Positions 57,045 through 64,000 of a stretch of DNA of 64,000 nt are shown piece after piece. This DNA comes from Mesostigma viride. Its lineage: Eukaryota; Streptophyta; Mesostigmatophyceae; Mesostigmatales; Mesostigmataceae. The stretch spans positions 1-64,000 of the forward strand of contig RPFO01000452.1 of the NCBI GenBank assembly GCA_009746045.1, in the 5' to 3' direction. The position numbers and the translations under genes were made by a program. Within the stretch, counting starts at the first letter, position 1, and each line of letters begins with the position of its first letter. Below the pieces are notes generated by a model, which was not told the DNA's origin, ran no database searches, and was given only the letters and a program-made list of their open reading frames with translations.

Positions 57045-57610
57045 ATTAATAACGCCGGCCGGCGCAACTGGATACATGTAAACCATACAAAAGTGATTTT
57101 ATGAAACACATACAGTTTGTCATTAATAACGACGGCCGGCGTAACTCGGGCGCAATTAAAAACCATTAAGAAGCAACTCAGGATATGCAGGCAGAAATCC
57201 TTCAGGTGTAAAAAAGATGTACAAACACACTTTTGGTAATGGGGCCTGATTGCGCAACTGCAAGATACCATTGGAAACGCCGGCCGGCGCAACTGGATGC
57301 ATGTACATAAACCATACAAAAGTGATTTGCACAAAACCCCTACAATTTGTCATGAGTAACGACGGCCGGCGTAACTCGGTTGCATTTGAAAACCACAAAG
57401 AAGCAACTCAGGTAGTGAAGGCGGAAATCCCAGAGGTGATAAAATGTTTACCAACACAAAATGTTGATAAGCGTGCAAGCTTTTGCAAGTGCGCGCAAGA
57501 TACCATTGGAAACGCCGGCCGGCGCAACTGGAACACCAAAACAAAAAACTTGATTTGCACGAAACCCATTCAGTTCGTCATGGATAACGACGGCCGGCGC
57601 AACTTCATGG
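57045..57610. repeat. Tandem array of ~230-bp units with GCCGGCCGGC palindromes
   Basis: Two related motifs alternate three times: AACGCCGGCCGGCGCAACTG (about 57,050, 57,270, 57,510) and AACGACGGCCGGCGTAACTC (about 57,128, 57,359; a variant at 57,585). CGCCGGCCGGCG is a perfect 12-bp palindrome. The array lies directly upstream of the transposase gene start, where transposase-binding or promoter repeats would be expected. A single copy of the second motif also sits inside the transposase ORF at about 54,400. Confidence 0.85.
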
Positions 57611-58703
57611 CACTCACCACTTTCACCAAATGCCATGTCGCCATTATATTGAGGAAAGCGAAGTATGCCCACTTGAAGCTGTGGTCTGCAGAACATTGAC
57701 ACAAAATATGCATGGTATTTCAAGCAATGAATGCTATGTGTCAGGCATCAATGTCTTTATTGTATCCAAATGTGGTTAGGACGGAGGTTTACATTGGTTG
57801 CTATTTTAAGACAATGGCGTATAACCAAACATTGCACACACTCAAGAGTGTACTTATGCTGAACTGGAAAGGAACATTAAACCCCAATAAGGTAGATATT
57901 TTTCTTTTACATTTTAATTTTTTATATACTACTTTATATAATATTATATTATATTATATTATATTATGCTATATTATGTTATATGAAATAACATTAAAAT
58001 TAACATAAAATTAAAATTATATATTAATTATAGTATATTATATAATTTATATTATATATTATATTCACGATGCTCTGTGTATTAATGACATATCAGACAC
58101 ACCTACATCACATCGCCTTGATGTTTCCGTTGTATGGGTCCGGTCGGGCGTTGGTAGCTGGTCGACAACAATTCTACATTTCCTAAAAAAAAATGCGACC
58201 GTGCCTACATTCGAAGGCGCGCTGTGGCTGACCTGAACTATCGGTGAACACCTCGGCGTCACTTGACCGGCCTAGGTTGACATTTCGGCAGAGTAACGCT
58301 GCTTAAAGGATCCTTGCGTAGTTCGCGCGATTTGGCTCTTTATATATGTTTTTGGAGACGACGAGCAAGCATCCGATTGGTCAGCCAATTCCTGTCCAGT
58401 CCTCGGACAGTGTCCAATCCGGTGCTTGGGATCCAGAAAACGTGCTCGAGCCTGGCCACTCTGTCGCGGGCGCCGCGCTAGTGGCGTCGCGCCCAAACCT
58501 GACCAGGCCATAGGAAAGGGCGGGGGCGAATGCAAGAATTATTGTTATATCCTGACCTGTCCTGGGGAAGGTCCGGGGCGAATGCAAGAATTAATATACC
58601 TGCGTATGCAACCAACACGGCCGATCCACATACATAATCCGACTGAGCTGGACGGTACGGACCAAATTTCGGTGCAAATTGAGGCCCAAAAGCTATGTCG
58701 GCA
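57611..58703. other. Intergenic, AT-rich in the middle
   Basis: 57,900-58,070 is made almost only of A and T (TATTATATTATA runs). The right part, 58,100-58,700, has two related words (GGGGGCGAATGCAAGAATTA at about 58,521 and GGGGCGAATGCAAGAATTAA at 58,575), each followed by different sequence. No gene is supported. Confidence 0.5.
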
Positions 58704-59916
58704 TGGTGCGCGCACCCCTTGCGGTAGGGGCCATGGCGACTGCCTTTAGACGAAACGTGACAAATCTGGCACGCGGAAAGCAGAAATGCTCGATTGTTGG
58801 AGAAAATTAGTTACTGATTCTAATTTATGGCGGGATGGTTGCGATCTATAATGTCGCGGGCTTTTTTTCTTTGCCATCGGCAGGGGGGGTCCGGCCTGAA
58901 TTTCTGTCGGGATGAATAAAGTATATTGGATGCCTGCCGGGTTGATTGTCGATTGTTGCCAGTTTTGATGGTCGTAAGGAAAGCTAGTTTAATGATGTTT
59001 CTAAAGCCGTAAAAATTCCCGCTGCTATCTTTACCTTTCCCGTCATTTTGCGGTAAGATAACATTAGCCCTGCGCGATGCGTACTGCCCAACCACTCCAT
59101 GAAAGGGTGGACTTTCTTGTGCGCCTGGGCACGAATAAATGCCCGTTATGGTACGTTCTTGTGTTAAACGTCTTAAGCTTGCGTTTTCCTGCTTTCTTAC
59201 CTCGTTGAGCGTAAGCTTTTTGCCTTCTTTCCGGCCAGATGCAGCCAGAAAGTTGCGGGTCCTGGCGCTGCATCGCTGGATTCCTGGGTGTCTTTTAGCT
59301 AGTTAATCGTCTGTGACGTGGCTGGCTTTCTGCAGCGCGTGGCCCGCAACCTGTCGGGAAGGTGTAATGCTTTTATTTCCATGCTTCTCTGAAATTTCTT
59401 TTGCTTTATAGACAGTTGTGTTCGAGGAAATTCACGCGGTCTTCCTAAGCAGCGGCATCATTTTCCCCAGACACTGACGAGCTGGCACCTGTCTCCTAAA
59501 GAGAGCGGCTCGTGCTTGTTAGAAAGGAGGCAGTGTGCATTTTGCGGGACACAATGCTTTGGTGGCACATGCGTCAGGTAGGCTGTTCCAATGGTCTCTT
59601 CACCTTTCCCACTGAGTAAATGTTAGCATTTGTCATGCTAACCAGAGCAGCTAGCCACAGGTTGGCTGGATAAAAAGTCAGCTTATTTTCTCTTTATATA
59701 CTGCGTGTGTGGTCCTCCACGTGTCCGGCTTGTTGGGCATTTTGGAAGAGGGTTTATAATGTGTTGTTGGGTGGAACAACTTGGTTGTTGGCACAAAATC
59801 ACACATTATTAGCCTGAGATAGGCATGACATATGCTGCTCAGGCGTGTCGTCCTACCAGCCTTGTTGTTAAGGGTAGACTCACAAGGCTGGCTGTGCCGA
59901 TGGAGGGGTGGGGCGT
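58704..59916 (+). mobile_element. T1d: truncated T1 copy that preserves the T2 empty site
   Basis: From the GGTGCGCGCACCCC palindrome (58,704) to 59,445 it matches T1a 3,719-4,456. It then continues without a break into the match of 12,951-13,420. The single TAA at 59,446-59,448 is the undisturbed T2 target. The left ~75 bp of T1 are missing, and the right end is replaced by the minisatellite at 59,917. Confidence 0.9.
59446..59448. other. Unoccupied T2 target site (TAA)
   Basis: CTTCC-TAA-GCAGCGG here equals the left flank (4452-4459) plus the right flank (12948-12957) of T2 with one TAA instead of two. Confidence 0.9.
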
Positions 59917-60692
59917 GCTAGCCCCCCCCCACACCCACGCATGCATGCTAGCCCACCCCCACACCCACGCATGCATGCTAGCCCCGGCCCCGGCCCCCCC
60001 ACACCCACGCATGCATGCTAGCCCCCCCCACACCCACGCATGCATGCTAGCCCACACTCACACCCACGCATGCATGCTAGCCCACCCCCACACCCACGCA
60101 TGCATGCTAGCCCCCCCACACACCCACGCATGCATGCCAGCCCCCCCACACACCCACGCATGCATGACCGCCCCCCCCACACCCACGCATGCATGCTAGC
60201 CCACCCCCACACCCACGCATGCATGCTAGCCCCCCCACACACCCACGCATGGATGCCAGCCCCCACACACACCCACGCATGCATGACAGCCCCCCCACAC
60301 ACCCACGCATGCATGCTAGCCCCCCACACACACCCACGCATGCATGCCAGCCCCCATACACACCCACGCATGCATGCCAGCCCCCCCCCACACTTACGCA
60401 TGCATGCTAGCCCCCCACACACACCCACGCATGCATGCCAGCCCCCCCCCACACCCACGCATGCATGCCAGCCCCCCCCACACTTACGCATGCATGCTAG
60501 CCCCCCACACACACCCACGCATGCATGCCAGCCCCCCCCACACCCACGCATGCAGGCTAGCCCAACCCCACACCCACGCATGCATGCCAGCCCACCCCCA
60601 CACCCACACGTGCATGCCAGCCCACCCCCACACCCACGCATGCATGCCAGCCCACCCCCACACCCACGCGTGCATGCCAGCCCACCCCTAGC
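59917..60692. repeat. Minisatellite, about 28-30-bp units
   Basis: About 26 units of the form ACACCCACGCATGCATGCTA plus GCCCCCCC. Variation is mainly in C-run length and CTAG/CCAG. The GCATGCATGC core is palindromic. It is directly joined to a broken T1d end. His/Pro/Cys-rich frames are artefacts. Confidence 0.95.
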
Positions 60693-60945
60693 TTGAGCGT
60701 GCTTGTAAAGTTTTTGCATGGTTTATTAAAATGAGTGGAATATGTATTTATTGCATTAAATGTTAATTTTATTGATCATGAATGAAAATGGTCAACATTG
60801 CCGAAGTGCCCCTAAATTGCTCAATATTGTGTGCTCAAGAATTCAATGAGGATTGTCATCATGGAAACCCGCACAAATTCACGATTCCGGGCATGCATGT
60901 GAAAGTATCAAGAACAATTTTCAATTAAGAATGGTATCTCATTGT
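60693..60945. other. Short unique spacer
   Basis: AT-rich, separates the minisatellite from the satellite array. No gene. Confidence 0.5.
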
Positions 60946-63900
60946 TCCATGAATCAATATGACTCCATGTACGTAGACAAGCCATGATGACCCCATGGGA
61001 GCCTGAATCCTCATCATTAAATACATAAATGCCACCCATGTACGTAGACGGGCCATGATGACACCAATGGAGCCTGAATCCTCATCATTAATTACATAAA
61101 TGCCAACCATGTACATACACGGGCAATGATGACACCATGGGAGCCTGAATCCTCATCATTAATTACATAAATGCCAACCATGTACGTAGGCCAGCCATGA
61201 TGACACTGTGGGAGCCTGAATCCTCATCATTAATTTCATACATGCCAACAACACGTAGACGGGCCATAATGACACCACGGGAGCCTGAATCCTGATCATT
61301 TTTTTTTGACATCCATGTACGTAGGCCAGCCATGATGACACCATGGGAGCCTGAATCCTCATCATTTTTTTTCTGAGACATCCATGTACGTAGGCCAGCC
61401 ATGATGACACCATGGGAGCCTGAATCCTCATCATTTTTTTTCTGAGACATCCATGTACGTAGGCCAGCCATGATGACACCATGGGAGCCTGAATCCTCAT
61501 CATTAAATACATACATGCCATCCATGTACGTAGACGGGCCATGATGACACCATGGGAGCCTGAATCCTCATCATTTTCTTTGCCATCCATGTACATACAC
61601 GGCCAGCCATGATGACACCATGGAGCCTGAATCCTCATCATTAATTACATAAATGCCAACCATGTACGTAGGCCAGCCATGATGACACCATGGGAGCCTG
61701 AATCCTCATCATTCATTTCATACATGCCAACAACACGTAGACGGGCCATAATGACACCATGGGAGCCTGAATCCTCATCATTTTTTTTCTTTGACATCCA
61801 TGTACGTAGGCCAGCCATGATGACACCATGGGAGCCTGAATCCTCATCATTTTTTTTCTGAGACATCCATGTACGTAGGCCAGCCATGATGACACCATGG
61901 GAGCCTGAATCCTCATCATTAAATACATACATGCCATCCATGTACGTAGACAGGCCATGATGACACCATGGGAGCCTGAATCCTCATCATTTACTATTCC
62001 TTGACATCCATGTACGTAGACGGGCCATGATGACACCATGGGAGCCTGAATCCTCATCATTTTTTTTTCTTTGACATCCATGTACATACGTAGGCCAGCC
62101 ATGATGACACCAATGGAGCCTGAATTCTCATCATTAATTACATACATGCCATCCATGTACGTAGACAGGCCATGACATCTGACACCATGGGAGCCTGAAT
62201 CCTCATCATTTACTATTCCTTGACATCCATGTACGTAGACGGGCCATGATGACACCATGGGAGCCTGAATCCTCATCATTTTTTTTCTTTGACATCCATG
62301 TACATACGTAGGCCAGCCATGATGACACCAATGGAGCCTGAATCCTCATCATTAATTACATACATAAATGCCAACCATGTACATACACGGGCAATGATGA
62401 CACCAATGGAGCCTGAATCCTCATCATTAATTACATAAATGGCAACCATGTACATACACGGGCAATGATGACACCATGGGAGCCTGAATCCTCATCATTT
62501 TTTTTTCTTTGACATCCATGTACATACGTAGGCCAGCCATGATGACACCATGGGAGCCTGAATCCTCATCATTAATTACATACATGCCATCCATGTACGT
62601 AGACAAGCCATGATGACCCCATGGGAGCCTGAATCCTCATCATTAATTACATACATGCCATCCATGTACGTAGACAGGCCATGATGACACCATGGGAGCC
62701 TGAATCCTCATCATTTACTATTCCTTGACATCCATGTACGTAGGCCAGCCATGAGACACCATGGGAGCCTGAATCCTCCTCATTAATTACATAAATGCCA
62801 ACCATGTACGTAGACAAGCCATGATGACCCATGGGAGCCTGAATCCTCATCATTAATTACATAAATGCCATCCATGTACGTAGACGGGCCATGATGACAC
62901 CATGGGAGCCTGAATCCTCATCATTTACTATTCCTTGACATCCATGTACGTAGGCCAGCCATGGAGACACCATGGGAGCCTGAATCCTCCTCATTAATTA
63001 CATAAATGCCAACCATGTACGTAGACAAGCCATGATGACCATGGGAGCCTGAATCCTCATCATTAATTACATAAATGCCATCCATGTAAGTAGACGGGCC
63101 ATGATGACACCATGGGAGCCTGAATCCTCCTCATTAATTACATAAATGCCAACCATGTACGTAGACAACCATGATGACACCATGGGAGCCTGAATCCTCA
63201 TCATAATTACATAAATGCCATCCATTACTAGACGGGCATGATACACCATGGAGCCTGAATCCTCATCATTAATTACATAAATGCCAAACCATGTACGTAG
63301 GCCAGCCATGGAGACACCAGGAGCCTGAATCCTCATCATTAATTACATACATGCCAACAATGTAGTAGACAAGCCATGATGACACCTGAGCCTGAATCCT
63401 CTCATTTATTTTATGAGACATCCATGTACGTAGGCCAGCCATGATGACCATGGGGCCTGAATCCTCATCATTTCTTTTTCTTTGACATCCATACGGCCAC
63501 CATGATGACACCATGGGAGCCTGAATCCTCCTCATTAATACATACATGCCATCCATGTACGTACACGCCATGATGCACCAGCCTGAATCCTCATCATTTA
63601 CTATTCCTGACACCATGTACGTAGGCCAGCCCATGGAGACACCAGGAGCCTGAATCCTCATCATTAATTACATTAAATGCCAACCATGTACGTAGACAAC
63701 CATGATGACACCATGAGCCGATCCTCCTCATTAATTACATAAATGCCAACCATGTACGTAGACAAGCCATGATGACACCATGGGAGCTGAATCCTCATCA
63801 TTAATTACATACATGCCATCCATGTACGTAGACAGCATTGATGACACCATGGGAGCCTGAATCCTCATCATTTACTATTCCTTACATCCATGTACGTAGC

Positions 63901-64000
63901 CAGCCATGGAGACACCATGGGAGCGAATCCTCCTCATTAATTACATAAATGCCAACATGTACGTAACAAGCCATGATGACCCCATGGGAGCTGAATCCTC
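60946..64000. repeat. Satellite array, units of roughly 66-80 bp, runs off the window
   Basis: About 40 copies of the core CATGATGACACCATGGGAGC plus CTGAATCCTCATCATT and TGCCATCCATGTACGTAG. Spacers are of a few types (TTAATTACATAAATGCC, TTTTTTTTCTGAGACA, TACTATTCCTTGACA). Recurrent spacer order suggests higher-order units. From about 63,150 small deletions become frequent. Minus-strand frames (MMRIQAPMVSSWLAYVHG...) are repeat translations, not genes. Confidence 0.95.

Noticed and set aside
59917..60692. CRISPR-like array
   Set aside because: Units vary only slightly and have no unique spacers; eukaryotic context; it is a minisatellite.
60946..64000. Repeat protein MMRIQAPMVSSWLAYVHG on the minus strand
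   Set aside because: Frames break at spacer changes and follow the satellite, not codon logic.

Overview
The window reads as nuclear DNA of a eukaryote, most likely a chlorophyte green alga of the chlamydomonad/volvocine kind. This is inferred from GT-AG introns of 0.1-2.4 kb, a TGTAA-type candidate poly(A) signal, a U6 snRNA sequence, a secreted protein with a plant/algal 'root cap' domain, GC-rich coding DNA, and a mixture of L1-like and other LINEs, Ty3 remnants and cut-and-paste DNA transposons. It is not bacterial: there are no operons or ribosome binding sites, and most of the longest open frames are simple repeats.

Layout. 1-3.6 kb: decayed LINE ORF1 pieces and a LINE 3' end whose (TTAC)n tail has grown to about 0.9 kb. 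3.64-14.04 kb: a TTAA-flanked DNA element (called T1 here) split by an 8.5-kb element (T2) with 32-bp terminal inverted repeats and a TAA target duplication. The T2 empty site is preserved in another T1 copy at 59,446. T2 carries hexanucleotide arrays, a palindrome with 297-bp arms, a broken ORF, a 571-codon ORF and a 172-bp tandem repeat. 14.05-16.45 kb: a LINE endonuclease pseudogene split by a TA-flanked MITE, then small inverted repeats.

20.4-29.74 kb is the only region that looks like host genes: a large RTX-like repeat exon, small Cys-rich candidate exons, and a three-exon root-cap/VWD-like coding region, all on the + strand and possibly one extracellular-matrix gene. One of its introns holds another T1 copy.

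30.7-39.9 kb: retroelement fragments, including an ORF1-only element nested in a LINE ORF2 with a clean target duplication. 39.9-46.6 kb: a near-intact L1-type LINE on the minus strand, inserted in the tail of an older U6 snRNA-LINE chimera (46.65-46.90 kb). 47.1-48.1 kb: a Ty3-type pol remnant hit by a LINE end. 48.4-49.6 kb: a 5'-truncated LINE with a 12-bp target duplication. 50.2-52.9 kb: a LINE end split by a T1 copy. 53.5-57.6 kb: a large DDE-type transposase gene (T3) with an intron whose donor region is duplicated, and a palindrome-bearing tandem array next to it. 58.7-64 kb: a truncated T1 copy, a 28-30-bp minisatellite, and a satellite of roughly 70-bp units that runs off the window end.

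So the window is mostly a layered transposon graveyard with a few young insertions, in which target duplications, empty sites and shared 3' hairpins let the order of events be read. Names T1, T2 and T3 are local labels. All family assignments come from reading motifs, not from database searches.
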